From Eubacterium sulci ATCC 35585 (GTDB lineage: Bacteria > Bacillota > Clostridia > Peptostreptococcales > Anaerovoracaceae), in contig CP012068.1 of assembly GCA_001189495.1 (NCBI GenBank), positions 1,240,001 to 1,304,000 of the forward strand: 64,000 nt of DNA, written 5' to 3'. The first letter of the stretch is position 1. Each line of letters opens with the position of its first letter. Positions 9,512 through 18,306 of the stretch are shown here, one piece after another. The translations under genes were made by a program, and so were the position numbers. The notes below the pieces were generated by a model. That model searched no databases, was not told the origin of the DNA, and was given only the letters and a program-made list of their open reading frames with translations.

Positions 9512-10429
9512 CTATTCCTGAGCGTTTAAATAGTCTATTGCATTCATGGCAGCTGTTGCACCATCAGATGTAGCTGTAACAAGCTGTCTGCGTGCCTTTG
9601 ATCTGCAGTCGCCAGCAACAAAAATTCCCTCTGTCTTTGTCATGCAGTCCTCAGCTGATGCGAAGAATCCAGCCTTATCTAGCTCTGTTAGCTTATCAAA
9701 AGCAGCATTCTGAGCTATGTGTCCATAAGCAACGAATACTCCCTGAACTTCAAGCTCTCTTAGCTCTCCATTTTCTGTGTTTTCGATTACTAGAGTCTCT
9801 AGCTTAGGGCTACCCTTAAGTTCCTTAGGTACACTGTTTAGAATGAACTCAACATTCTCCTTCTTGCTTAGTCTATCAACAGTAACTTGGTCACCTCTGA
9901 ATTTATCTCTTCTGTGAACAAGGTAAACCTTATTGGCAATAGTTGACATATATTCAGCATCCTCAAGTGCAGTGTTTCCACCGCCCATTATTGCAACATC
10001 TTTTCCTCTAAAGAAAGCTCCGTCGCAGGTTGCACAGTATGAAACGCCCATGCCTGTGAGCTCTTCCTCTCTATCTATTCCAAGAGGTCTGCTCTTAACA
10101 CCAGTCGCAAGTATAACGCTCTTAGCCTCAAATTCCTCGCCACCATCTGTAGCAATCTTGAAGATTCCATCTGCATTCTTTTCGAGAGAAACAACCTCAC
10201 CAAATGCCATCTCCGCACCTAGCTTTGTTGCCTGCTCATACATATCGCTCGCAAGTTGAAAACCTGAAACGATTCCTGTTCCAGGATAGTTTTCAACCTC
10301 TGGTGTATTTATAATCTGTCCGCCATAGCTTAGTTTTTCTATCATCAAAACGCTTCTTCCACCGCGCACTCCGTAAATTGCTGAAGTCAATCCCGCAGGG
10401 CCTGCTCCTACTATGATAATGTCGTACAT
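9512..10429 (-). CDS. trxB: Thioredoxin-disulfide reductase
   Basis: FAD flavoprotein that reduces thioredoxin with NADPH. The 305-residue protein has the FAD-binding start YDIIIVGAGPAGLTSAIYG, the redox-active CATC motif in GVSYCATCDGAFF, the second nucleotide motif (AIMGGGNTALEDAEYM) followed by VHRRDKFR, and the C-terminal FAD motif GIFVAGDCRSKARRQ. The HRRDKFR segment is the usual NADPH 2'-phosphate site. A strong GGAGG precedes the ATG and a promoter lies at 10467-10495. The CATC variant instead of CAVC is common in Clostridia. Confidence 0.96.
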   Translation of the reverse strand: MYDIIIVGAGPAGLTSAIYGVRGGRSVLMIEKLSYGGQIINTPEVENYPGTGIVSGFQLASDMYEQATKLGAEMAFGEVVSLEKNADGIFKIATDGGEEFEAKSVILATGVKSRPLGIDREEELTGMGVSYCATCDGAFFRGKDVAIMGGGNTALEDAEYMSTIANKVYLVHRRDKFRGDQVTVDRLSKKENVEFILNSVPKELKGSPKLETLVIENTENGELRELEVQGVFVAYGHIAQNAAFDKLTELDKAGFFASAEDCMTKTEGIFVAGDCRSKARRQLVTATSDGATAAMNAIDYLNAQE

Positions 10430-10466
10430 AATATCCTCCTTACCACTTATCTTCTAATTTGTTAGT

Positions 10467-10495
10467 TTTATATATACCCTGTTAGATTTTGTTAA
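10467..10495 (-). promoter_or_regulatory. Predicted sigma-A promoter for trxB
   Basis: Minus strand TTAACA, 17 bases, TATAAA; five of six consensus bases in each box. It lies about 40 bases before the trxB start. Confidence 0.55.
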
Positions 10496-10502
10496 ATCTA
10501 AA
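10483..10502 (-). other. Hairpin after the teichoic acid cluster
   Basis: An 8-base-pair inverted repeat (TTAGATTT / AAATCTAA) with a four-base loop just after the last gene of the wall cluster. It has no clear U-run and overlaps the trxB -35 region. It may be a weak terminator or an operator for trxB. Confidence 0.3.
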
Positions 10503-10513
10503 TTAAACTCTCA

Positions 10514-11644
10514 TTAATTATCCATCAAAACAAGATTAGCAAGTTCCTTCGTCACGCCCTCAGTCTTCTCGACATAGTTATGTGCAAAATTTCTTACTGC
10601 CTCAAGGTCAAAGCGAAAATCTTTTAGCACCGTCTCAACTTCATCGACATCCTTGCAAATAGCTCCAGGCATATCTTTCTCATAATCAAGATAAAAACTC
10701 CTACTCGCCATATACTCATCAAGGTCAAATGCATAAAAGCACATAGGCTTGTTGAGAAGTGCTGCCTCAAACACTATGGCTGAGTAGTCAGCTATAACGC
10801 AGTCTGCAATATAGAGCATCTCTTCAGTAGAGAAGGTATCGTCTAAAATTACACCCGGTCTATCTTCAATACAAAGCTTCATCAGCGGATGTTTTTTGAT
10901 TACTATTATACGGTCCTCTGAACTTATTTTATTTATTAAATCTTCAATTTCAACAGAAATATCCTTATGTTTTCTAAATGTCGGTGCATAAACGATAATC
11001 TTTTTATCGCAATCTTTAGCTTGCTTAAGCTCTTGATATTTGCCAAAGATTTTATCTATTGTATGCTGCTTAATATCCTCAGACATAAGTCTATCAACCC
11101 TTGGAAGTGAGCCAATTACAATCCTTTTCTCTATGCATCCAAAAGCCTCTGCAAAAGGTTTAACGCACGCCTTTCCACTCGCTAAGACATGGGTATAGTT
11201 TCTGTGCATTCTCATCGCCTTCGCTAGTTTAGGGCTGCTACCCTCTTCTTCGCCACATATGCTTAGACCAAATCTTTTGAGTGCTCCCATGGCATGCCAT
11301 ATCTGAACTACTCTAAGACTTCTTCTCTGTTTTAGCACGCTCACTGCAATGCAGTATGAATCGATTACAACAGTTTTGCTTGTTGCGATATGATACATCT
11401 GTACAAAGATATGTCCTATGTACGAAATCAATGCACCAGGGCTTTTTCTAAGCTTCTTTGATAAGATCTTGACCTCTGTTTTAGGGCTTTGCTTTTCTAT
11501 CTCTGATTTGAGCATCAAAAAATCCTCGCTTGCTGAGTCGGACTGCCTGCTTATCAAAGTGACCTTATCTCTAACTGGTAAAAGCTTAAATAATGCATAT
11601 ATTAAGTTTAAAAATCCACGAAATATCGCAATAGCAAAAGTCAT
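10514..11644 (-). CDS. CDP-glycerol/CDP-ribitol:polyol-phosphate transferase family protein (TagB/TagF/TarL-like)
   Basis: Teichoic acid glycosyltransferase-like enzyme that transfers glycerol- or ribitol-phosphate from its CDP form to a lipid-linked acceptor on the inner face of the membrane. The 376-residue protein has the family marks VVQIWHAMGALKRFG (catalytic His of the GT-B N-terminal domain), VYAPTFRKH, and in the C-terminal domain IIVIKKHPLM, then DCVIADYSAIVFEAALLNKP, and FDLDEYMASRSFYLDYEKDMPG. It lacks a long N-terminal extension. Nearby TarI and TarJ make CDP-ribitol likely as the donor. Primase or polymerase role cannot be settled from sequence. It ends the wall cluster. Confidence 0.85.
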   Translation of the reverse strand: MTFAIAIFRGFLNLIYALFKLLPVRDKVTLISRQSDSASEDFLMLKSEIEKQSPKTEVKILSKKLRKSPGALISYIGHIFVQMYHIATSKTVVIDSYCIAVSVLKQRRSLRVVQIWHAMGALKRFGLSICGEEEGSSPKLAKAMRMHRNYTHVLASGKACVKPFAEAFGCIEKRIVIGSLPRVDRLMSEDIKQHTIDKIFGKYQELKQAKDCDKKIIVYAPTFRKHKDISVEIEDLINKISSEDRIIVIKKHPLMKLCIEDRPGVILDDTFSTEEMLYIADCVIADYSAIVFEAALLNKPMCFYAFDLDEYMASRSFYLDYEKDMPGAICKDVDEVETVLKDFRFDLEAVRNFAHNYVEKTEGVTKELANLVLMDN

Positions 11645-11645
11645 A

Positions 11646-13376
11646 CTATTTCTTAAACCTTTTTCTTATCTTATTAACATCGTCTTTAGTTAAATACTTC
11701 TTTAGATGATTCATAAATCTATCTAGCATAGCGTTCACGCGCGCTCTAAAGAGGTCAAATGCACTTGCTGGATTTTCATCTATAAGTCTCTTTATATGAG
11801 CCTCATCTAGCGGCGCAATCATTGTAGATTTACGTGTTCCTGAGCATGAAATGCTTCTCTCAAACAGCTTAACTGCCCCACTCTTCTCATCGCATACGAT
11901 TGGAAACTTAGGTTCAGCCATCAAAACAGACTTTCTTATCATCTTGTTTGATACAAAGTAGTCTCTAGAAATAAACATATTTCTAAAAGTCCCGTAACCG
12001 TAAGCAGAGTTAATTCTATCTATGTAAGAATAGCTTTCTCCATCAAAGCTCTTCACCATCACCGATGCACATCCTGTCTTCTTAGTCTCTAGCATACTCC
12101 ACATATTTCTAATGGTGTTCTTGGTGAAGAGAAGCCTCTCATCTGCAAATATTACATATTCGCCTAGTGACATATCAAAGGCCTTCTTTATAAACTCATC
12201 CTTACCAAGTCCTTCATCGTCGCATATTTTGATATTAGCTTTGCTTGCATAATTATCTGAGATATCATCCTTGATTCGTTTTGATAGAATTATTTCAAAG
12301 CGTGGAAACAGCTGATTGTAAAGGCTTGCCACCTGTAAATTCAGGTACTTTGGAGATGACTCCGATGTCAAAATAATAGACACCAAAGGCCTACCAGCAA
12401 GTTCATCTAGCGGAATTAGGCCCTCCTCTAAATTTAGGTCTCTATGTCTCTTGCATAGAGCCTTCCAGTCAGAAACCTGTATATGCTTTTTGTATTCTGC
12501 AAGCTTTTCGTTGATTCTCTCAGTCAAATCCTCATCAGCGCGCCAAATACCTCTATAGTATCCATTTAGCAGTTCACCTTCTATAAATCTGATATATAGA
12601 GGTCTAAGATATATGTTTATCTTTGATCTATTGCTCTTAATGTTACTTTCAGCAAGCTTGTTCGCCTCTGCAAGAATCCTCTCATGCGACTTTAGGAGGC
12701 TTTCCATATAGCTCCTACTTATGGTCTGTGTTGCAGATGCGCTCTCCCAGAAAGGTCTTTTTATGTAGTTATAGGCTACGACCCTGCATCCACAGATTCT
12801 CTTTGCCTTCTGCAAAGCACAAAAAGTGAAGACACCGTCCTCTGCGTTTTTGAGTGGTTCTAGTCTTAAATTATTCTTTATTATGAATTCACGCCTAAAC
12901 AGCTTATTGCAAATCGACCAAGCTCCGAATAGATTCTTATCTAGCGGACTGATATTTCTTTGAGAAGAAAGCTTTACAGAATGCATATAAAGCAGTGATT
13001 CTCCAAGGCTCTTCTCTTCCATAATGCCTATTACAATATCTGCCTTGCGAGTTTCTCCCACCTTGTACATGGAGATAAGCGCTTTTTCTGGAACTATATC
13101 ATCTGCATCATAAAAGGCCAGGTAATCTCCTTTTGCCTCTTCAATTCCGCGATTTCTTGCCGCCGAAACACCTGCATTTTCCTGTCTTATATATCTATAT
13201 CTTCTATCCTTTGCAGCATAAGCCTTTGCTATTTCAGCTGATCCGTCGCTGCTGCCATCATCTATAAGAAGTACCTCAAGCTCATCAAACTTCTGCCCTG
13301 CAATAGAGTCAAGCGAGTTTGCAAGATACTGTTTTACATTATAAATTGGCACAATTACCGAAACCTTAGGTGCCAT
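11646..13376 (-). CDS. Glycosyltransferase family 2 protein with a second degenerate GT-A domain
   Basis: Cytoplasmic or membrane-associated sugar transferase, probably adding a sugar to a wall polymer unit. The N-terminal 1-220 is a clear GT2 domain: VSVIVPIYNVKQYL, LLIDDGSSDGS, ENAGVSAARNRGIEEAKGDY and FYDADD (DXD metal site). A second GT-A-like start appears at roughly residue 330 (RPLVSIILTSESSPKYL) with weak later motifs (EYVIFADERLLF), so it may be a non-catalytic or diverged second domain. The C-terminal end is basic (KYLTKDDVNKIRKRFKK). It lies 2 bases upstream of the next transferase gene. Substrate unknown. Confidence 0.85.
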   Translation of the reverse strand: MAPKVSVIVPIYNVKQYLANSLDSIAGQKFDELEVLLIDDGSSDGSAEIAKAYAAKDRRYRYIRQENAGVSAARNRGIEEAKGDYLAFYDADDIVPEKALISMYKVGETRKADIVIGIMEEKSLGESLLYMHSVKLSSQRNISPLDKNLFGAWSICNKLFRREFIIKNNLRLEPLKNAEDGVFTFCALQKAKRICGCRVVAYNYIKRPFWESASATQTISRSYMESLLKSHERILAEANKLAESNIKSNRSKINIYLRPLYIRFIEGELLNGYYRGIWRADEDLTERINEKLAEYKKHIQVSDWKALCKRHRDLNLEEGLIPLDELAGRPLVSIILTSESSPKYLNLQVASLYNQLFPRFEIILSKRIKDDISDNYASKANIKICDDEGLGKDEFIKKAFDMSLGEYVIFADERLLFTKNTIRNMWSMLETKKTGCASVMVKSFDGESYSYIDRINSAYGYGTFRNMFISRDYFVSNKMIRKSVLMAEPKFPIVCDEKSGAVKLFERSISCSGTRKSTMIAPLDEAHIKRLIDENPASAFDLFRARVNAMLDRFMNHLKKYLTKDDVNKIRKRFKK

Positions 13377-13394
13377 ATATAACTCCTATCAAAA

Positions 13395-14420
13395 TTAAAT
13401 GTTCCAATGCATTATAGTCTTTCCACATCTACTCTTTGCATCTACATCAAAGGCCTCTGCCATGTCATCAAGGCTCGAAATCTCGACTACATTTCCTATG
13501 AGTGTATCAAGGTAGCGTGGAATCTCAGGGTGCTTTGCGTACATCTTAAGAACACCTAGGAAGTCCGCTCTTCCACTTCTGCTGTTACCAAATATTCTAA
13601 GTCCTTTCTCAAGCACCATTCTGGTGTTTATAGGGACATTTCTTTCACTTACACCCATCAAAGCAATTGCACCTTCAGGGTTTATGTAATCGATGATTTG
13701 ATTTATAGCATCTCCAGAGTTTTCTCCACCGACGCACTCAAAGGCGTGGTCAAGCTTAAGTGTTTCTGGAATGTGACGGATTTTGTAAGTCTCATCCACA
13801 AAACTAAACCTCGAAAGCTTGCCTTCATGAGTTCCAAACACATATATCTTTGAATCTGGATACACGTATCTAAGTAGTAGTGCCGTGCAGTATGCTAGAT
13901 TTCCGTCTCCCCATATGCCTAGCGCATTTCTTCTTCCGTGACTGAACCTCTCGAATCTTTGAATCGTATGGTATGATATGCTCACAAATTCTGTAAATGC
14001 AAGCACGTCAAGATCGATATCCTCTGGTGCAACTACAACCCTATCCTCATCAAGAGCAATAAGGTCCTGCATGAAGCCATCGCTTCCGCTTGCTCTGAAC
14101 ATACTGCTTCCGAGATAGTTTTCCTCTATGAACTCATCCTTTTCAACAGGCGTGTTAGGAATCATAACTACCCTGCTTCCCTTTGGGATATTCTTTGAAT
14201 TTGAGAATACAACTCGTCCGCAAGACTCGTGTACAAGAGCCATAGGAAGTTTCTTTTCCATTATCTCAGAAGGTCTAAGTCCCTGATAATACCTTTGATC
14301 TGCATGGCAGATACTGAGAGCCTCAGGTCTTACAATTATTTTATTATCCGCAAGATTTATATCGCTGAACTGAACCTCGATTTTGCGCGGCCCTGTCAAT
14401 CGATAAACCGTATTTAGCAT
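13395..14420 (-). CDS. tarJ: Ribitol-5-phosphate dehydrogenase TarJ (zinc alcohol dehydrogenase family)
   Basis: Reduces D-ribulose 5-phosphate to D-ribitol 5-phosphate with NADPH, to feed CDP-ribitol synthesis. The 341-residue protein starts with the medium-chain dehydrogenase fold; zinc-type residues include the Cys/His of SICHADQRYYQG and the HE of ALVHESCG. A Rossmann segment follows (LGIWGDGNLAYCTALLL). The pairing with the adjoining tarI, overlapping by seven bases, is the strongest support for this role; both genes occur together in ribitol teichoic acid producers. Sorbitol or other polyol dehydrogenase function is a less likely alternative. Confidence 0.88.
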   Translation of the reverse strand: MLNTVYRLTGPRKIEVQFSDINLADNKIIVRPEALSICHADQRYYQGLRPSEIMEKKLPMALVHESCGRVVFSNSKNIPKGSRVVMIPNTPVEKDEFIEENYLGSSMFRASGSDGFMQDLIALDEDRVVVAPEDIDLDVLAFTEFVSISYHTIQRFERFSHGRRNALGIWGDGNLAYCTALLLRYVYPDSKIYVFGTHEGKLSRFSFVDETYKIRHIPETLKLDHAFECVGGENSGDAINQIIDYINPEGAIALMGVSERNVPINTRMVLEKGLRIFGNSRSGRADFLGVLKMYAKHPEIPRYLDTLIGNVVEISSLDDMAEAFDVDAKSRCGKTIMHWNI

Positions 14421-15139
14421 TCTACTTCTCCCTTTAATAGAGCTTCTGCAACTGCAATATCGTATGGATAGGTTATCTTGATGTTGTAGTTCTCACCCTT
14501 TACTAGGTGAACCTCTTCACCATTTATCAAGAATACCTTGGCAGCATCTGTAAGTATTTTCTTTGTGTCCTCGTCAAGTCCCTCATATAGCTCCATGAAG
14601 CTTTTAGCTTTAAAGCTCTGTGGTGTTTGACCCTGATATACCTTTGTTCTATCAGGAATAGCGCTGATTATCTCACCATCCTCGCTTACGACTATGGTGT
14701 CTGTAGCAGGAATCACTGTATCGCATGCACCAAAGCGTTTTGCCATCTCGATATTATCCCTTATCATCCTATATGTTACGAAAGGTCTAACTGCATCATG
14801 AGTTACCACAATAGTGTTTTCATCTATTCCATATTTTTTGTCTATAAAGTCAATTGAGTTTACAATGGTTTCATTTCTGACCTTGCCACCCTCAATAACC
14901 GTAATCTTTTCATTATCATCTATGTATTTAGCGATAAGGTCTTTAGTATGCTGTAGCCACTGTTTAGGGCAGGCTATTACAATTTCCTCAAAGCTATCAT
15001 ATAGGCAAAACTTTTCTATTGTGTGAATAATAATCGGCTTTCCACCTATGTTCATATACTGCTTAGGTAGCTTGGCATCACCCATGCGACTTCCTACGCC
15101 ACCAGCTAAAATTACTCCATAAACATTCATAGATTCCAT
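14414..15139 (-). CDS. tarI: Ribitol-5-phosphate cytidylyltransferase TarI (IspD family)
   Basis: Makes CDP-ribitol from CTP and ribitol 5-phosphate. The 241-residue protein has the nucleotidyltransferase start YGVILAGGVGSRMGDAKLPKQY, VTHDAVRPFV, and PDRTKVYQGQTPQSFK. The start at 15139 (MESMNVYG) is chosen because AGGAGTG lies six bases upstream; an upstream in-frame ATG at 15157 has no such site. The fold is shared with IspD of the MEP pathway. Coupling to tarJ favours TarI, but if no other ispD exists in the genome this protein could serve both. Confidence 0.87.
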   Translation of the reverse strand: MESMNVYGVILAGGVGSRMGDAKLPKQYMNIGGKPIIIHTIEKFCLYDSFEEIVIACPKQWLQHTKDLIAKYIDDNEKITVIEGGKVRNETIVNSIDFIDKKYGIDENTIVVTHDAVRPFVTYRMIRDNIEMAKRFGACDTVIPATDTIVVSEDGEIISAIPDRTKVYQGQTPQSFKAKSFMELYEGLDEDTKKILTDAAKVFLINGEEVHLVKGENYNIKITYPYDIAVAEALLKGEVEC

Positions 15140-15237
15140 TTCACTCCTGTATGACAATTAGCAAGCTAATTATCAATTATTCCTTTCTTTATAATTTTGG
15201 TTATAATTATTCAGATGCTGCGTATCCTGAATTTTTA

Positions 15238-15807
15238 TCAGCTAAATTCTGATACCAACACTTTCCAAAACTCAAGGCTTCTACCAGTGAGCTCCTTACT
15301 CATCAATTCCACGAATTCTTTTTCTGCATTTTTCCATACAGCATATTGAGCTGTGCCCATCGCTCTTACAAATTTTCTAAAATCCGATGCAATAGGTATT
15401 ATGTCATCGTAGCTCATATCACTTGTAAATGCGTATATTTTTCCGGACCTGCATTCTAATAAAATTGTATATGGATCTCCATTTGCAATTATAATTAAAT
15501 CTCTTTTGTGTAGTACCGGATAATCCTCGTATTCTAGATTACGATTTATTAGCCAGCTAAGGCTAGTTTCATCTCCATATCCAAACTGATAGCTGAGAAA
15601 ACCCAAATTACCCCAGTTATAGCTTAGAATATCCTCTGTAAATACAGAGTCCAAATACTCTATTTCAAGTTTAGACTTTAGCTTTTCAATTTCTATCGCA
15701 GAAATTTCTTTTTTTCTAAGTATAATTCCTTCAGTTATTTCCTCATCAAGACCCTCTGTTTCTTCGAGAATCGAGGATATAGTCTCATCTATCGTGAATA
15801 ATTTCAT
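15238..15807 (-). CDS. SUKH (SMI1/KNR4)-like protein
   Basis: A 189-residue acidic cytoplasmic protein with no membrane segment. The core resembles the SUKH fold: an early glutamate-rich helix, LSYNWGNLGFLSYQFGYGDE, a central strand pair (DLIIIANGDPYTILLECRSGKIYAF), and a final segment with IIPIASDFRKFVRAMG. SUKH proteins are widespread as immunity proteins against secreted toxins and also as regulators. Here the gene overlaps the stop of the Wzy-like gene (ATGA), so it is co-translated with wall polymer genes and no toxin gene is next to it. Assignment to SUKH is by pattern only. Confidence 0.55.
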   Translation of the reverse strand: MKLFTIDETISSILEETEGLDEEITEGIILRKKEISAIEIEKLKSKLEIEYLDSVFTEDILSYNWGNLGFLSYQFGYGDETSLSWLINRNLEYEDYPVLHKRDLIIIANGDPYTILLECRSGKIYAFTSDMSYDDIIPIASDFRKFVRAMGTAQYAVWKNAEKEFVELMSKELTGRSLEFWKVLVSEFS

Positions 15808-17141
15808 ATATTGATTCCCTCTTCATTAGCCTCATCGTCATAAGCTGACAAAACCATCATCATCACAAGACATAGGAAAAATCTGCTGACTATGAATACG
15901 CTTTCTAAATGACTGACAACTAATGTAAAAATTATCGCTAGGTACCAGTTTCCCCTTTGCATTAGGTCTGCTCTTCTTATCATATAAAACAAAAGTGATA
16001 TATATATGAAGAATCCTGTAAATCCAGTCGTGTATATCATAGCAAAGTAGCCACTATGAGGTCCTAATATAGTCGGTCTAAAATGATAGCTTCCATGATA
16101 TCGCTGCTCCCAGAAACCTTTTATATACTCATTTCTAGAAGCCATCTCATTCTTTAAACTTCCCGTGCCAAATGCTTTCTTATCCATATGTGCAAGCATT
16201 GCAGTCTTCCAGATATTATATCTTGCACTACTAGCTCTGTTTAACTTGTATTCTATATTTCCGTAGCTGTTTTCCCACTCAAAGGCAACGCCTGTATCTT
16301 GATGAGAATACATAAGGCCATATACCGCACATGTTGCAAACAGCGATGCTAAAAGGGCAAGCAGAGTCAATCTTTTACCTGTTATAGGCTTTATTAGTCT
16401 TACAATGCTGTACGAAATTAATATTACAATCAAAGCAAGCTGAGCGCTTCTGCATTCGGACTTAAATACAACAACAAGGGAAAAGATACTGTAAAGGCTT
16501 AGCATAGTAAGCTTAGCCTTAGACAAAGGCTTAGGCATAATTATAAAAAGTAAAACCAATGAAAGTGCCGTCATAATTCCCATGGTATTTGGATTTGTAT
16601 ATAGATATGTAAAGTTCATCTTGCCGTCATTGTAGCTATGTCTTATCAGAAAATCAGCAATTCCGCTTTCTGGCGAGAGCTTATAAACAATATGGCAAAA
16701 TGCTTCTAGCAGGTTGAGCGCTAGGTTTATCAAAATAATCATAGGAGCTAGAAATCGTCTTAAATAGCTCTTTGATATAATCATCTCATTAATTGCAATT
16801 AGATAGACTACTTCAAAGAAAACAGTTCTTATTGTGCTGTAATCAAAGCCAACGCTCCACCAGCCTATAAGCCTTGAAGCAAGATATATCCCAATAATAA
16901 TAAATGGTCTTGGCTTAAGGTATGCTCTCTCAGCCTTGCAGGCAAAGAACTTATACAATGCTGCAATTAGAAGAAGACCTCCTACTACAACCTCAAGTCG
17001 TTCAAACCAGTTGATAAAAGGCTTTGCTGCAAGTGTGTTAAACAGAATAAAAAGCAGGGAGTATATAGTAACAAGAGCACTAATTACAATGCTCGAAAAT
17101 CTCTTATCTTTACAGGGTGATGTAAGCTTTAAATTTTCCAT
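15804..17141 (-). CDS. O-antigen ligase/polymerase (Wzy/WaaL)-like membrane protein
   Basis: Polytopic membrane protein of 445 residues with about ten or more hydrophobic segments and the large extracytoplasmic loop typical of the O-antigen polymerase/ligase superfamily between late helices (roughly 290-370, with the segment GPHSGYFAMIYTTGFTGFF at its end). The start at 17141 (MENLKLTS) is chosen because AGAGGAAA lies just upstream and the ATG follows the upstream gene's TAA after one base. A role in polymerising lipid-linked repeat units or ligating a finished polymer is inferred from the fold and the neighbouring flippase. Confidence 0.8.
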   Translation of the reverse strand: MENLKLTSPCKDKRFSSIVISALVTIYSLLFILFNTLAAKPFINWFERLEVVVGGLLLIAALYKFFACKAERAYLKPRPFIIIGIYLASRLIGWWSVGFDYSTIRTVFFEVVYLIAINEMIISKSYLRRFLAPMIILINLALNLLEAFCHIVYKLSPESGIADFLIRHSYNDGKMNFTYLYTNPNTMGIMTALSLVLLFIIMPKPLSKAKLTMLSLYSIFSLVVVFKSECRSAQLALIVILISYSIVRLIKPITGKRLTLLALLASLFATCAVYGLMYSHQDTGVAFEWENSYGNIEYKLNRASSARYNIWKTAMLAHMDKKAFGTGSLKNEMASRNEYIKGFWEQRYHGSYHFRPTILGPHSGYFAMIYTTGFTGFFIYISLLFYMIRRADLMQRGNWYLAIIFTLVVSHLESVFIVSRFFLCLVMMMVLSAYDDEANEEGINI

Positions 17142-17142
17142 C

Positions 17143-18306
17143 TTATTTCCTCTCATCATCTTCGTCAAAGATCCACTTGCTTACCTTTTCTCTCGAGTGA
17201 CCATCGCAAGCCGACATAAACTTCTCTCCAAAAGCAGCTCGCTTCTCTGCGCAAAGGTCTTCTTCACGCACTGCAGTTACAAGCTCGTCCTTGTTCCTTG
17301 CAAGTCTTCCGTAGAGATATTCATCTAGTTCAAAATAAAGGCCTCTTCCGCCTTTATATTCTTCAAGATCATACATGAAGAAAATCACTGGTCTTCCCGT
17401 TATATACCAGTCAAAGATTATCGATGAATAATCTGTTATCAAAATATCAGAAGCTGCAATTAGCTCGTTCACATCTGGGTATTCTGATACGTCAATCATA
17501 CCTTCAGGAAGATCAAAGTTAAGCCTTCCAGCTTTTACATTCGCAAGCAAAGCAGGATGCCATCTTAGTAGGACTCTGTACTCATCTCCGATTTCACTCA
17601 TAAATTGCTTAGGCGAAAGCTTATCAAAATCATAATTTGCTGCTTCGATGCGGTCCCCCCTATATGTAGGCGCAAAGAGAATTATCTTCTTCCCTTTTAG
17701 CTCAGGAAATGCGCTTATTAGCTTTGATTTTGATTCAGTCTTAAATTCATCATCAAAGAGCATATCGCTTCGCGGACTTCCAAGAGCCTTAACCTTATCT
17801 ACGGAAATTCCAAATGCCTCAGCAAAACACTTGCGAACTCCCTCAGCACTCACGAGTGCTCCCGTATACTTACGATATCCGCTATGAACTACTCGAGGAT
17901 TCATATCTGCCTCTAACCTGCTATATCCAAACTTCTTAAAAGCCCCGCTTCCATGCCAAAGCTGAATCAGCTTTTGTCCATCTCTAAGCTTCATCGTGCT
18001 TGTAAGTCCATAAAAATCATCTAAAATTATGTACTTGCAACTACTCATAGCCCTGCAGATAGCTTTAAATTCAGAAAAGCTGATTGCTTTTCTCCTATCT
18101 CCTCTGCAGAAACTCTGTATTCTAAGGTCAAATTTTTCCGCTTCTATATAGTCTTTAATCGCCTTTAGGTTTCCATCTAGGCTTTCGTGTGCGTCAGTTA
18201 GAAACACTACGCCCTTATCGTCTAGCTTTAAAAAAGCAGAAGCTATGCGATTATATATATAAAAATATGTCAGCGCTAAGGCTTTTCTAATCTTTCGCAT
18301 GCTCAT
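17143..18306 (-). CDS. CDP-polyol phosphotransferase family protein (TagB/TarL-like)
   Basis: Second teichoic-acid-type transferase of the cluster, 387 residues. Marks are QLWHGSGAFKKFGYSRLE (catalytic His region), LFAPTYRGDR, LLRWHPALL and DILITDYSSIIFDWYITGRP followed by YDLEEYKGGRGLYFELDEY. The C-terminal motifs are closer to canonical TagF/TarL than those of the 376-residue paralogue at 10514-11644, so this is the better candidate for the main ribitol- or glycerol-phosphate transferase. It overlaps the flippase gene by four bases and is followed after one base by the Wzy-like gene. Confidence 0.86.
   Translation of the reverse strand: MSMRKIRKALALTYFYIYNRIASAFLKLDDKGVVFLTDAHESLDGNLKAIKDYIEAEKFDLRIQSFCRGDRRKAISFSEFKAICRAMSSCKYIILDDFYGLTSTMKLRDGQKLIQLWHGSGAFKKFGYSRLEADMNPRVVHSGYRKYTGALVSAEGVRKCFAEAFGISVDKVKALGSPRSDMLFDDEFKTESKSKLISAFPELKGKKIILFAPTYRGDRIEAANYDFDKLSPKQFMSEIGDEYRVLLRWHPALLANVKAGRLNFDLPEGMIDVSEYPDVNELIAASDILITDYSSIIFDWYITGRPVIFFMYDLEEYKGGRGLYFELDEYLYGRLARNKDELVTAVREEDLCAEKRAAFGEKFMSACDGHSREKVSKWIFDEDDERK

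Noticed and set aside
14414-15139. IspD (MEP cytidylyltransferase) as the main call
   Set aside because: The motifs are shared with TarI, and the seven-base overlap with tarJ in a wall polymer cluster fits TarI better. IspD as a second role remains open.
15156-15175. Palindrome AATTAGC/GCTAATT upstream of tarI as an operator or terminator
   Set aside because: Seven base pairs with a two-base loop in very AT-rich DNA and no U-run; too little support.
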